Shown here: positions 8,582-18,567 of the stretch, piece after piece
Layout of the letters: each line of letters opens with the position of its first letter
How positions within the stretch are numbered: the first letter of the stretch is position 1
Source: CAWAVN01 sp963844315
GTDB lineage: Bacteria > Planctomycetota > Planctomycetia > Planctomycetales > Planctomycetaceae
NCBI GenBank assembly: GCA_963844315.1
Contig: CAWJOC010000033.1
Location: 186,001 to 250,000 of the forward strand
Length of the DNA stretch: 64,000 bases
Reading direction: 5' to 3'
Program-made: the position numbers and the translations under genes
Notes under the pieces: model-generated
Seen by the model: the letters and a program-made list of their open reading frames with translations, nothing else
The model's database searches: none
What the model was told of the DNA's origin: nothing

Positions 8582-9991
8582 ATGAGTCCGAAATCCGCAA
8601 TCCTCTCCTGGGCGTTAAGCAGCCTGTGTCTCGTGGGACCTCTTTTGGCTCAAGAGGAAACGAAACCGGAAGACAACACGCCGGTCAGCTTTTACCGCCA
8701 AATCCGGCCCGTGCTGCAGCGGCATTGTTCGGGATGCCATCAACCGGCCAAGCAGGGCGGCCAGTTGCAGTTGACCTCGTATGCGGATTTCCTCAAAGGC
8801 GGCGAGAACGGAGCAAGTTTCACGCCCTTAAAGCCGGAGGAAAGCCTCGTCTTGGATTACATCTCCGGCGAGAATCCCGAAATGCCCCGGAACGCCGAAC
8901 CGCTCAAACCGGAGCAGGTCGATTTGATCGCCCGCTGGATCAAAGAGGGGGCCACGGACGACACGCCCGCCGGTCTCAAGGAAGTCATCTCCGCCGAGAA
9001 CCCGCCGGTGTATTCCAGCCCACCGGTCATCACGGCGCTCGCGTATTCGCCGGACAGCCAAAAGCTGGCGGTGGCGGGCTTTCAAGAAATCCTGCTCCAC
9101 AATGCGGACGGCAGCGGACAGCCCCAGAGATTGGTGGGACGCTCGCAGCGGATTGAATCCTTGGGCTTTTCGTCCGACGGCAAACTCTTGGCGGGGGTCG
9201 GCGGGACGCCCGCGCTCTTCGGCGAAGCCCAAATCTGGAAGATGGAAGATTTGACGTTGGCCATCTCCACGACGCTTGCTCCTGATACCTTGTTCGGGGC
9301 GAGTTTCAACGACGCCGGCACGCAGTTGGCCTTCGGCGGAGCCGACAACCGCGCCCGCGTGATTGATACCAAGGAAGGCAAGCTCCTGATGCGGTTCGAC
9401 GCCCACGCTGATTGGGTGTTTGGAACGACGTATTCTTTGAAGAACGACCACCTGATTACGGTGAGCCGGGATATGTCGATGAAGCTCGTCATCGTGGAAA
9501 ATGCCCAGTTTGTGGACAATATCACCAGCATCACGCCGGGCGAACTCAAGGGCGGCTTGGTCGATGTGCAACGGCATCCGACCAAAGAAGAAGTGCTCAC
9601 CGGCGGGTCAGACGGCGAACCCAAGCTCTACAAAATCTTCCGCACCCAGGACCGCAAAATCGGGGACGACTTCAACCGGATTCGCGGCTATGAAAAGTTG
9701 CCCGGACGGATTTTCGATCTCCAATTCAACAAGGACGGCAGCCGGTTCGTCGTGGGAGCCAGCACCGCTATCGGCGGGTCCGCCCGGATTTACGAAACCG
9801 AAACGGGAAAACTCCTGCACGAACTGCCGGACATCAAAAGCCCGATTTTCGCGGTCGCGTTCCGTCCCGACGGCAAGCAAGTCGCCCTCGGCGGTTTCGA
9901 CGGCAACGTGAAATTGTACGATGCCGAATCGGGACAACTCATCAAGTCCTTTATCCCGGTCCCGCTTACCGATACGACTGCCGCAAAGTAA
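8582..9991 (+). CDS. c-type cytochrome domain plus WD40-repeat protein
   Basis: A 469-residue exported protein. A signal peptide ends near residue 23 (LLAQEE). Residues about 35-110 form a planctomycete-type cytochrome domain with the haem-binding motif CSGCH at 49-53 and a distal Met in NPEMPRNAEPL. Residues about 140-460 are WD40-like repeats: ITALAYSPDSQKLAVAG, ESLGFSSDGKLLAGVG, and later FAVAFRPDGKQVALGGFDGN, forming a probable seven-bladed propeller. Such fusions are abundant in planctomycetes and are assumed to work at the cell surface or periplasm, but the reaction is not known. The ATG at 8582 is preceded by TTAGGTCC. The frame is intact. Confidence 0.85.
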   Translation: MSPKSAILSWALSSLCLVGPLLAQEETKPEDNTPVSFYRQIRPVLQRHCSGCHQPAKQGGQLQLTSYADFLKGGENGASFTPLKPEESLVLDYISGENPEMPRNAEPLKPEQVDLIARWIKEGATDDTPAGLKEVISAENPPVYSSPPVITALAYSPDSQKLAVAGFQEILLHNADGSGQPQRLVGRSQRIESLGFSSDGKLLAGVGGTPALFGEAQIWKMEDLTLAISTTLAPDTLFGASFNDAGTQLAFGGADNRARVIDTKEGKLLMRFDAHADWVFGTTYSLKNDHLITVSRDMSMKLVIVENAQFVDNITSITPGELKGGLVDVQRHPTKEEVLTGGSDGEPKLYKIFRTQDRKIGDDFNRIRGYEKLPGRIFDLQFNKDGSRFVVGASTAIGGSARIYETETGKLLHELPDIKSPIFAVAFRPDGKQVALGGFDGNVKLYDAESGQLIKSFIPVPLTDTTAAK

Positions 9992-10017
9992 CAAAGGCGA
10001 GCATGGGGCTGACGCGG
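9992..10017 (+). repeat. GGCGAGC hairpin repeat, degenerate copy
   Basis: CAAAGGCGAGCATGGGGCT begins like the other copies, but the second hairpin arm (GACGCGGGCA) has diverged. It follows directly on the stop codon of the WD40 gene, which matches the placement of the other copies. Confidence 0.5.
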
Positions 10018-10149
10018 GCACCGACCGTAAGTTGGTCTGCTCGCCTTGTGAAAAAACTCGCGATTGGCGGCGTATCTCTTACCCGGTACACTCCCTTCCG
10101 GCGGATTTCTTCCATCAACGCACTTTCAAGGTGCGGTTCGAGATATTCC

Positions 10150-10638
10150 ATGAGCAAAGACAAGAAAAAAAAGACGCAGGAGGATCCCAATTCGCGGGTC
10201 GTCTGCCGCAACCGCAAAGCCAGGCACGATTACGACCTCTTGGATGAAATCGAATGCGGCGTGGTCTTAAAGGGCAGCGAAGTCAAAAGCGTCAGGAACA
10301 ACAAAGTCTCCATCGAGGAGGCTTATGCGCGCCTCAAGGATGGCGAGCTTTGGCTGATTGGCTCGGACATTGCCGAGTATCCCCAAGCCAACGTGATGAA
10401 CCACGAACCCAAGCGCGCGAGGAAACTCTTGCTCCATAAGCGCGAGCTAAGAAAGTTCGCCGAGTCCGCCGACCAGCAGGGCTTCACGCTGATTCCCACC
10501 GCCGTATACTTCAAGGAAGGCCGCGTGAAAGTCACCGTGGCGGTGGCCAAGGGCAAGAAGCTTTACGACAAGCGCGAAAAACTCAAGCAGCAAGACGACC
10601 GGAGGGAAATGCGCGGCGCGAAAATGAAGCGGACTTAA
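10150..10638 (+). CDS. smpB: SsrA-binding protein SmpB
   Basis: This 162-residue protein binds tmRNA and brings it to stalled ribosomes. The core matches SmpB: RKARHDYDLLDEIECGVVLKG, GSEVKSVRNNKVSIEEAYA, and VKVTVAVAKGKKLYDKREKL. The basic tail (QQDDRREMRGAKMKRT) reaches into the mRNA channel in known structures. The extra N-terminal KDKKKKTQEDPNSR is a little longer than usual. The frame is open further upstream, but ATG 10150 gives the family start. I saw no tmRNA gene (ssrA) nearby. Confidence 0.96.
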   Translation: MSKDKKKKTQEDPNSRVVCRNRKARHDYDLLDEIECGVVLKGSEVKSVRNNKVSIEEAYARLKDGELWLIGSDIAEYPQANVMNHEPKRARKLLLHKRELRKFAESADQQGFTLIPTAVYFKEGRVKVTVAVAKGKKLYDKREKLKQQDDRREMRGAKMKRT

Positions 10639-10719
10639 GTCGATTCGTCCCCTGTAAAGGTCAACGGAATTCTTTGTCGCAAACTTACGCGGCTTTCCCA
10701 CAACCAAACAGCGATGAAA

Positions 10720-10860
10720 TGTCTCTTCTCCCTGGGGGAGAAGGTGGCCGAAGGCCGAATGGACCACCCTTCGGGCGGTGCCCGGACAAGCCAGAGAAGA
10801 CATCGAAACTAAATCATACCCCTCACCCTAACCCTCTCCCCTAAGGGGAGAGGGGACAAG
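10720..10860 (+). repeat. Dispersed multi-hairpin repeat, copy 2
   Basis: This fills a third of the 445-base gap after smpB. It has three parts: the CTTCTCCCTGGGGGAGAAGG hairpin with GGCCGAAGGCC, then a CACCCTTCGGGCGGTGCC hairpin, then CCCTCACCCTAACCCTCTCC continuing into GGGGAGAGGGGACAAG. It matches the copy at 60466-60607 over about 140 bases with only scattered differences. Nothing else was recognised between 10639 and 11083. Confidence 0.85.
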
Positions 10861-11083
10861 ATCAACCCAAGCAGAATCCGTTCCGAAATGCGGGAGATTT
10901 CCCTCATCCTCTGGGCCGTCCAAAAAATCGCGGGGCATCCCCCTTTGCAAACGGCTTTCGGATTGTTCTACTGAGAGCACATAACATTGCGATGCTTTCT
11001 CCCAATCGATCGGCGTGCCGCGAGTTGGCAAAGAGCCTGGCTCTTGCCTCATCCAGCACCCATAAATTCCTAGTGAAATCCTT

Positions 11084-14000
11084 ATGCCCTCAGCCAAGAA
11101 ATCGCAGAGGTCAACCAAGCCCAAAACCCCAGCCGCGAATCCCTTGACGATTCTCGGTTATCTGAATTTCTCCAGCGGGGAACCCAACGCGGATTTCCGG
11201 CGGCAACTCAATCTGGCCGCCAGCGACATGGCAGCCAACTGGGAGCCTGTTGCCATTCGCTCCTGGCTGGAGAAGGAGCTGGCCAAGGCCCAAAAATCTA
11301 CACCCGCCTTCGCCAACGCCACGCAAGCCGCCGAGGTCATCCGGTTAGTTTTCGAACATGGCTTGCCTGCGTATCGGGGGCATCATGCGGATTTGCTGTT
11401 CCACCTTCAAGACTGCGATTTTTATCAGCCGTTCTTTTTAGCGTGCGTGTTCGAGGCGGTGCTGGGCCAGGGCGGACCTTGGACCGAAACGCCCCGCATC
11501 ACCGAAGGGATGCTCGATCAGCTCAATGATTTTATCGGCTATCGCCCGGTCGCCGTTTTGGAGAACGGGCGGCAGATGGAACCCTATCCGCACGAACGCT
11601 TCCGCCCGGTCCCGCTCTATTTCCGCGACGTCGGGACGGCTGATGGGCGGTATCAGGCCTTGATCGGGCGCACGATCCAGTTCTTCCAGGATACCCCTCT
11701 CGAAATTCAGCATCAGTCCTATTTCGAGTGGACCCGCATGCAAGAGTTGGCCGTGGATGTCCGGGCGCACGATCATTTGCACCCGGCCAATAAGCGGACG
11801 AACTACATGTTCGGCGAATGGGATCCGCACCATGTGGACACCAAGGGCTACTACTACCGCTTCGTGATCCGGCAAATCATTCTCGATGCGCTGCTCAACT
11901 GGATGCAGGAAGCCCGCAGGACTCACAAAAGACTCGACGAAGAAGAAATCCTGTTCGATGCCTCGGCGGTACTCTGCGGCACGATGCTGATGGCATCGGC
12001 GATCAGCGGTTCGGGTCCGGGAGTGCATAATTCCTCGATCACGCTGACTTCACTACTCCCGCGCGTGGCCCACCAGCGGGATGCGTTTTACTCTCGTCTG
12101 CTGCAAGAAGCCAAAGGAGCCAGGCGGAAACGGTTGCTCAAAGAAGCCGAACTCACCCAGCAACCCTTCGGGCACGTCCGCCAGCGGCTGAACATTGAAC
12201 TGGCCAAGTATGGAGCCAGGCAGGTGCAAACCCGGCATCTGGCCCAGATGTTTGCCCGCATGGGTTATGCCGAGGCCAGCCGTAAGCAGGCGCTGGTGAT
12301 TCCCTCGGCCTCGGCGCGGTTCGAGTGCGAAATCGAATGGCGGATCACCGATGCCCACCGCCAAATCGAGCAAGGCCAATTGCAATCCGCCGTCAACCGG
12401 CTGCGCGAAATCGAGGACCATTTGCACAGAGGCATCGCCTGCGGAGCCTTGATCGACCCTTGGAACATTCTGGGATTTCAGGGGCTGTTTCCGCTGTTCA
12501 CTTCGCGGGAAGATTCCCTGCACGACATGCGGGCGGGAGATCTCATCGAGATTATGGAACGCATTTTCCAGGCGTATTCCCAAGCCCAGAGCGAAGCCGC
12601 CGCCCGGCGCAAAAGTCCGTGCAGAAGGAGATCTCGGAGCGCTTCGAAAAACTCGCCGATTGGTGGGACAGGTTCGCCACGCCCACGGTGGAGGATCTGC
12701 CGGACGTTTCCGGGCAGGACAGCGTGCAATCCGCCCGGCACGTCGCGGAAACACTGTGGGGCTGGCAACAAGCCGGGGCTGCCGCCGGGGACGTTTCCTT
12801 CTGGAAGCAGCACATCGACCGCTTTCAATCCGCGAAAGCCTACGCGCTCGTTGTCGATGCACTATTGGATCGGGGCGATCTCGTGGCGTCGATGGCGCTC
12901 ATCATGCAGTGGCTGAATCAGGCGGAGTTCGTGGGCCTGGAGTCCGGTCCCTATTCCATCATGTCCCGCCTCACGAGATGGATGCAGCAAGCCATCGCGG
13001 GATCGCCGGTCGGCTCCGCGCAGTCGGTCGAGGAACTTCAAAGGCTCATCTCACGGATGTTCGCCTTTTTGGAAGCCAATGCGGGCGAGTATTGGGAAGT
13101 CCCGCGGCTGGGCGATGCCATCGGCGTCAAATCGGCCCCCAGGGAAGAGCCAGGCGCAACGCCAAAGGAACAGGCTTTCGACGACGACCTGGATGATGAC
13201 GAGCAGGATCTGTTTGCCGCCGCGTATGATGATGTCACCTTCCGTGACAGTGCCCACGATGGCCAACTGAGCGATACGGTGGAGGAAGGCGGCCGCAAGG
13301 ACACGGCCTCCTTTGAGGTGCTGGCCCGTTTCCTGGAACCGAGGCTGCAACTCTTGGAAACGATTGCGGAACTCTGGCAAATGGCGGCCGCCGGTTTGGC
13401 TCCTCATCTTTCAGCCGCGCCCCATCCGCAGAGAGAGCGCCCTTCGAAACAGGCGGCGGATTTCCAGGCGCGAGTGGAAGGCTGGCTCGGGCAAGCCAGG
13501 CATTGGCAAGCGGGACTCAGGCAACTCAGAAAGTCCCTCTGGGCACGGCAGATCAGTTTGCCGTCGGGGGATCACGATTCCAACGTGGAGTACGATGAGC
13601 AGCTTCAAACCAAATACTATTTGCTGCACGTCCTCATCTCGACCGACATCCACTGCGAGATCGCCGAGCGCTCTCTGCAAAGCTGCCTGCTGAAACCATC
13701 CCGCGAAGAACCAGCCGGAGAATCCCGCCTGGATTCCGAGGCGAATGCGGTAATCGTTGAGGTGTATCGCGGGGTACTCACCCAGAACGCCGCGCTGGTA
13801 AAACGCATGTTGCCGGGACTGATGGAGTACCTCATCAAGCAGCCGCTCTTGTATGTTCCCCTCAATAACGATGGCGACCCGGAAACGGTCCGTGCGGCCC
13901 AATCGCTGCAATCGTTGATCCGGTTTTTGCTCACGCAACTTCCCCGGTTGGGGCTGCTCTGGGAAACTTGGACCTTGCTGAAGACCGCCTATCGCATGGA

Positions 14001-15274
14001 ACGCAAGTCGCGTCCGGGCGGGCAAGCCGTCACCGAATTCGATCAACTCTTCCGCACCGCCCTGCGCAACTCCTTGGATTGCGTGATCCGCTCCTCCAAA
14101 CGCTGGCCGGTGGCGAAGGTTCGCGTGCTGAAAGAGGGCCTGTGGTTGCCGTCTCTAAGATTGGCTCATCCCGGCGCCTGCCCTCGCAACGCATGAAGTG
14201 CGGAGCTTCCCGGCTGAATTATTCTCCGGCGGGCGATGCGCGGGGCTTTTGGCCCGTTCGCGAAGATCCAAGAAACGCAACACGCTCTTGATCCAAATGG
14301 TGAGCGAAATCGTCCGCAGGTATTCGCGGCTGTGGGTCAAGCACAGCGGAACCACAAGGCTCTCCACTGTCGAGAACCTCTCGGACAGCCGGCTTTGGAA
14401 AGAAGTCAAGCACTTCGTGATGGATTACGGGGCCGAGCTGTTCCATGCCCGCATGCTGACTTTGGGGAACCTTCGGGCCATCCTGCACAACGGGATCGAC
14501 CGCTTCTTGGATTACCTCGACGAGCAAGACGACCCGCTGAATCCCATGCCGCTCTTGGAAGACATCGAAAACGGCGAGATCGACCCGGATCAAGTGGTCG
14601 AATATCTGGAATTGATCTACGGCTCCGTCGTGGACCGCATGGACCGCTTCGTGGAATACAACACCACCACCACCCAATCGGATTACGGCGAGCGGTTTTA
14701 TTGCTTTCTGGATTTTCTCCGCGTGGAGGCGGCCTACGAGCGGGATGCATGGAATCTTTTGCCCTTCAACATCGCCCACGAGCAATTGTCGCTGCGCGGC
14801 TGCCGCGACGCGGCTCATTTGTGGGAAACCGTATTCCAGAAGAACAACAGCCAGCGGGCGGAAACGCATTTGAAGCATCTCAAGAAACTGGAAAAAGAGC
14901 ATGGCATGCGGCTGCCTGCAATGACCGACCGCATCGAGGAACGTTTCGTCAAGCCGTTCGCAGTCAACCGGATGATCGCACTCGTGCCGCAATCCGTCGA
15001 AGATGCAAGGCGGAATCCGCAAACCTCCCGGACTTTCGCCGCCTTGGAACGGGAAATCGAAGAGTATCTCAATAGCACTTCGGGTTCCGGGATTGATGTG
15101 GCCCCGTGGCTAAGGACTTTGGAAAAAGAAGTCCTGCACGCCACCGCGGAAAACAGCGACCGCCCCTTCGGTGCGGAATCGGCTTATTCCCCGGTCGCCG
15201 TAAGCCTCCGAACCATGCAAAGGCAACTCCGCGACTGGGGCCGAGAATCCGACAAAAAACGGGCGAAGAGTTAA
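11084..15274 (+). CDS. Very large protein of unknown function, frameshifted
   Basis: One gene of about 1,395 codons is read in three pieces: 11084 to about 12610, about 12605 to about 14150, and about 14230 to 15274. The first join restores EAAARRKSVQKEISERFEKL; the second is unclear and may hold two changes. Total length is a multiple of three, so the changes cancel. There is no signal peptide or membrane segment, so it is probably cytoplasmic. It is helix-rich, with an acidic patch (DDDLDDDEQDLFAAAYDD, around residue 700) and a region FDASAVLCGTMLMASAISGS. I recognise no domain. It stands alone, with gaps on both sides, and converges on the beta-helix gene. Conservation in other planctomycetes would be the first clue to a role. 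Confidence 0.6.
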
Positions 15275-15278
15275 GCCA

Positions 15279-16643
15279 TCATTCCGTGAATGTCACGCCG
15301 GATTCCGTCGCGAGTTGTGTTCCCCGTTGACCGTTTCCTGATTCCAGCGTGCAGAGGGCAATGCGGTTGCCTGTACCCGTGCCTCGAAAGCGAATCGTGC
15401 CTTTGGCGGTGGGGGCTTTGCGGGTGTCCATCACGGTAGAAGACGTGATTTGGATATGGTCGCTGTTTTCCACTTCAATGCCGTAAGGCACGCCGTCGAG
15501 GAATTGCGAACCGCTGATATTGATTCGACGGCAGCCGGAGAGTTCCAAAAGCGAGGCCCCGGATTGTTGCCCAACTTCGGTTTCATCGTGAATGATCGAG
15601 CCTTGGAAAGTGCAATCGGTGGAATTGACGATCCGCACGCCGGTTTGATATTCGGGAGTGTGCCTGCGGAAATAGTTGCCGGTCATTGTGATTTGCCGGC
15701 AGTCTTCCAACAGCAGATTGCGGTTCTTGCAGGAATAGATGGTGTTTCCGCTGAGAACGACGCCGTAACATCCCGTCAGATGCACGTTGTTTTCCTGGCT
15801 GCCGATGATGTTGCCTGTGATCGAAAAGAGTCCCGGCGGGCGGTCTTCGCCGGGCTTTTCCAGAATGCGGATATTCGCCCCACCTGCTGAATCCGTGGCT
15901 TGAATAGTGTTGGAGGCAATGGTGACTTCCTCCACGCTGGTCTTGGGGGCTGTGGTGTCGATGTAAATCTCGGCGGTGGGTTCGGGACCCTGGCCAAAGA
16001 CGCGGAAGTTGTTGTATTCGATGTCGTTCCCTGTGATTTGCAGGTTACGAATTTCCGAGCCTTCAATCCGTATCCCGCCTTGGCGGTTGTAACTGACGTG
16101 CGAGCCGGTGATATTGATCTGGTGCAGGTTGAGGTCCTTCAAATAGATCCCGACTCCCGTGTTGTGATAGATGTGGCAGCCGATGATGAGGACGTTGCGG
16201 TTTCTCGTGTGAAGGTGAATGCCGTGCCGGCAGTGGCGAATCAAGACGCCGGAGATCACCGATTGCATGGTTCCGGTCAATTCCAAGCCGTCGGCTTCCT
16301 CGTGAGCGCCTTCGATCTCCAAGTTTTGCACCATCGGCAATCTTTGACGGGTCCAGACTTCCGGCTTGACGGTATTTGGAGATCCGGTTCCCGCGTGCGT
16401 TCCGATGAAACGAAACGCGGGGCCACTTCCGGCCATGACGATTTTCGTGGCTGCTGAACCCGTGATGGAAGTCGGCCCGTGTTTGTCCAAGGGGATTTCA
16501 AGGGTCCGGCTGAGGCGATACGTTCCCGGCGAGAACTCCAGGCAGCCATCGCCATCGGCCAAGGCATGCCGGATCGCTTCCCAATCATCGGTCATGCCAT
16601 CGCCCGCCGCCCCAAAATCCCGCACGTTGCTCATGGGTGTCAT
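15279..16643 (-). CDS. Right-handed parallel beta-helix protein (pectate-lyase-like fold)
   Basis: About 454 residues. The start VRDFGAAGDGMTDDWEAIRH is the classic opening of pectate-lyase-3/GH28-type beta-helix proteins, followed by a run of short coils such as NLQITGNDIEYNN, FSITGNIIGSQENNVHLTGC and QITMTGNYFRRH. The fold usually hosts polysaccharide lyases, hydrolases or epimerases, but no catalytic residues can be assigned here. There is no signal peptide, which is odd for this class. I prefer ATG 16643 (AGAGGA a few bases upstream); the frame stays open to another ATG at 16721. It converges on the large unknown gene with a 4-base gap. Confidence 0.8.
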   Translation of the reverse strand: MTPMSNVRDFGAAGDGMTDDWEAIRHALADGDGCLEFSPGTYRLSRTLEIPLDKHGPTSITGSAATKIVMAGSGPAFRFIGTHAGTGSPNTVKPEVWTRQRLPMVQNLEIEGAHEEADGLELTGTMQSVISGVLIRHCRHGIHLHTRNRNVLIIGCHIYHNTGVGIYLKDLNLHQINITGSHVSYNRQGGIRIEGSEIRNLQITGNDIEYNNFRVFGQGPEPTAEIYIDTTAPKTSVEEVTIASNTIQATDSAGGANIRILEKPGEDRPPGLFSITGNIIGSQENNVHLTGCYGVVLSGNTIYSCKNRNLLLEDCRQITMTGNYFRRHTPEYQTGVRIVNSTDCTFQGSIIHDETEVGQQSGASLLELSGCRRINISGSQFLDGVPYGIEVENSDHIQITSSTVMDTRKAPTAKGTIRFRGTGTGNRIALCTLESGNGQRGTQLATESGVTFTE

Positions 16644-17009
16644 GTCCTCTGGCTGCAAGATGAATTCCAACATTGCCCGTAGGTTTTGGATCATCAGACT
16701 CGTCGGGGAAGGAAATTGCAAGCGAGCGAAATGGACTGGGCGGAATGGAACGAATCCGGCGAGCGGGAGTTTGTGGCGGGAAAGAAAGCTGATACCATGA
16801 AAGCGAGCCTGACGCCAGGAGATTCCTGAGAATCACTCTTTCGCATCAGGAGAGATGCTTGTGTTCTCCTTCCAATTTGGGACACTATTACGGAGAGGGC
16901 TTCTCGCATAGGTCTGGAGTTTTAGACAATTGTTCAATCACAATGGGATGGATTCAATTCTTGCCTGGAAAAGGTCCAATGGCGGCGTGGGATCGGAAAA
17001 GAGCTTGAG
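16644..17009. other. Divergent intergenic region, no gene recognised
   Basis: This gap separates the beta-helix gene from the FHA gene and should hold both promoters. If the beta-helix gene starts at 16721, it is shorter. No repeat or hairpin was recognised. The sequence at 16900-16950 is comparatively AT-rich. Confidence 0.45.
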
Positions 17010-17423
17010 ATGAACGAGAATCACGTCATGTTGCCGTTCCCCACGCGGGTTGACCAGACCGCGACGCTCAGCCATTCCCGTCCCGAATTGAAACGGATTG
17101 GCCTGTTGTCGGCGATTACTTCTCCCCTGACCATGACAAAGCGACTGGCTCCCTATCGCATCGAGCGAGTCGAAACCATTATCGGTCGCGATGCGGATTC
17201 GGATTTTGTGCTCAACGATCCCAGCGTCTCGCGGAAACACGCCCGCATCTTGATGCAGAACAACGAATTCCTCTTGGAGGACCTGGGAAGCAGTAACGGC
17301 ACGCACGTGGACGATGTGCCGGTCATGTTCTGTCTTTTGAAGTCGGGTGATCTCATTCAAATGGGGAAACTGGCGTTTTGGTTCGATGTGCTGCTTGAGT
17401 CGCTGGCCTTGCAATCGGAGTAA
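17010..17423 (+). CDS. FHA domain protein
   Basis: A 137-residue cytoplasmic protein. An FHA domain, which binds phosphothreonine peptides, covers residues about 45-130. Its binding loops are visible: IIGRDADSDFVLNDPSVSRKHARI (the GR and SxxH residues) and EDLGSSNGTHVDD (the NG pair). The first 40 residues are unlike the domain; an internal ATG at 17133 would give the bare domain. It is followed after 3 bases by the MBL-fold gene and then by a Ser/Thr kinase on the same strand, which suggests it reads kinase phosphorylation. That link is inference from position. Confidence 0.92.
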   Translation: MNENHVMLPFPTRVDQTATLSHSRPELKRIGLLSAITSPLTMTKRLAPYRIERVETIIGRDADSDFVLNDPSVSRKHARILMQNNEFLLEDLGSSNGTHVDDVPVMFCLLKSGDLIQMGKLAFWFDVLLESLALQSE

Positions 17424-17426
17424 TTC

Positions 17427-18386
17427 ATGCGTGCGATGTCTGTCCGCTTTTGGGGCACGCGAGGTTCCATTCCCACGCCGGGGCGGCAAACGGAAAAATT
17501 CGGGGGCAACACCACCTGCGTGGAAGTCCGCCACGAAAACACGATCATCGTTTTGGACGCCGGCAGCGGCATCAGGGAGATGAGCCTTTCCTGGCTGAAG
17601 GAGTTCGGCCGAGCGCCCATCCATGCCACGATGCTCTTTACGCATTATCATTGGGACCATTTGCAGGGTTTTCCGTTTTTCACGGTGGCGTATCTTCCGA
17701 ACAGCACCCTCGACATTCACGGCCACACCCCGGCGGGCGTGAGCCTGGAAAACATCCTGGGCGGGCAGATGCAAGGGGCGTATTTCCCGGTCCCCTTGTC
17801 GGCGATGCAGGCCAAGCTGAACTTTCATCCGGTCGAGCCGGAGTTCTCCATCGGAGCCATCAAAGTCAAAACTTGCGGGCTGCCTCATCCGGGCGGGTGC
17901 ATCGGCTATCGCCTGGAAGTGGGAAACTCGATTTTCGTGTTCGCCACCGATTCCGAATTCGACCAGGTCGCGCTCAATCCCCAAGACATTCAAAAGGATT
18001 GCACGGCCCAGCGCGAATACGATCCCGCCTTGATCGAGTTCCTCTCGGGAGCGCATCTGTTGGCGGTGGATTGCCAATACAGCGACGCGGAATACAAATC
18101 CAAGGTGGGGTGGGGGCATAATTCGCTCTCGGCGGTGATTGATCTGGCCCGCCAGGTGAAGCCCAAGATGCTCGCCCTGTGCCATCACGACCCGCAAAGC
18201 TCCGATGAAGCCGTGATGCAACTTATCGCGGAAGCCCGGCTTCGCGTGAAAGACCTCGCTCAGGCGGGACTCATCTCCGAAGAGCCGATCACCTTCGGAG
18301 CCAGGGAAGGCCAACAACTGGCGATCCAGCCGCCGTTATTTCCCCTGCGCTGGGAAGGCGCCCGTTTGGAAGAACTCAAATCCTGA
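17427..18386 (+). CDS. MBL-fold metallohydrolase
   Basis: A 319-residue metallo-beta-lactamase-fold enzyme. Near the N-terminus VRFWGTRGSIPTPG and GGNTTCVEVR are typical of the subgroup related to phosphodiesterase/RNase Z-like hydrolases. The metal site is THYHWDHLQG (HxHxDH), with further ligands probably His in GLPHPGG, Asp in FATDSEF, and His in LCHHDP. Substrate unknown. It starts 3 bases after the FHA gene stop, so the two are surely co-transcribed. No signal peptide. The frame is intact. Confidence 0.9.
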   Translation: MRAMSVRFWGTRGSIPTPGRQTEKFGGNTTCVEVRHENTIIVLDAGSGIREMSLSWLKEFGRAPIHATMLFTHYHWDHLQGFPFFTVAYLPNSTLDIHGHTPAGVSLENILGGQMQGAYFPVPLSAMQAKLNFHPVEPEFSIGAIKVKTCGLPHPGGCIGYRLEVGNSIFVFATDSEFDQVALNPQDIQKDCTAQREYDPALIEFLSGAHLLAVDCQYSDAEYKSKVGWGHNSLSAVIDLARQVKPKMLALCHHDPQSSDEAVMQLIAEARLRVKDLAQAGLISEEPITFGAREGQQLAIQPPLFPLRWEGARLEELKS

Positions 18387-18567
18387 TTTCTCAGGACGCC
18401 AAAGTGGAGAACAGGATCGTTTTGATCAAGTTTTAAGGAGCCGTCTTTCCAATCATCACCCGCAGCGTAAGTTTTGAAGGAGCACAATTTCCGGAATCGC
18501 TTCGCGGCTGAAAACCAGGAAGTCGTCTCTCTCGGGAACCCCTGCCCGTTGGAAATCCAAACCCCTC

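Noticed and set aside
16938..18317. A 459-codon open frame on the minus strand opposite the FHA and MBL genes
   Set aside because: It lies fully opposite two recognised genes and has no family features; long antisense frames are expected from the G+C-rich third positions of the real genes.
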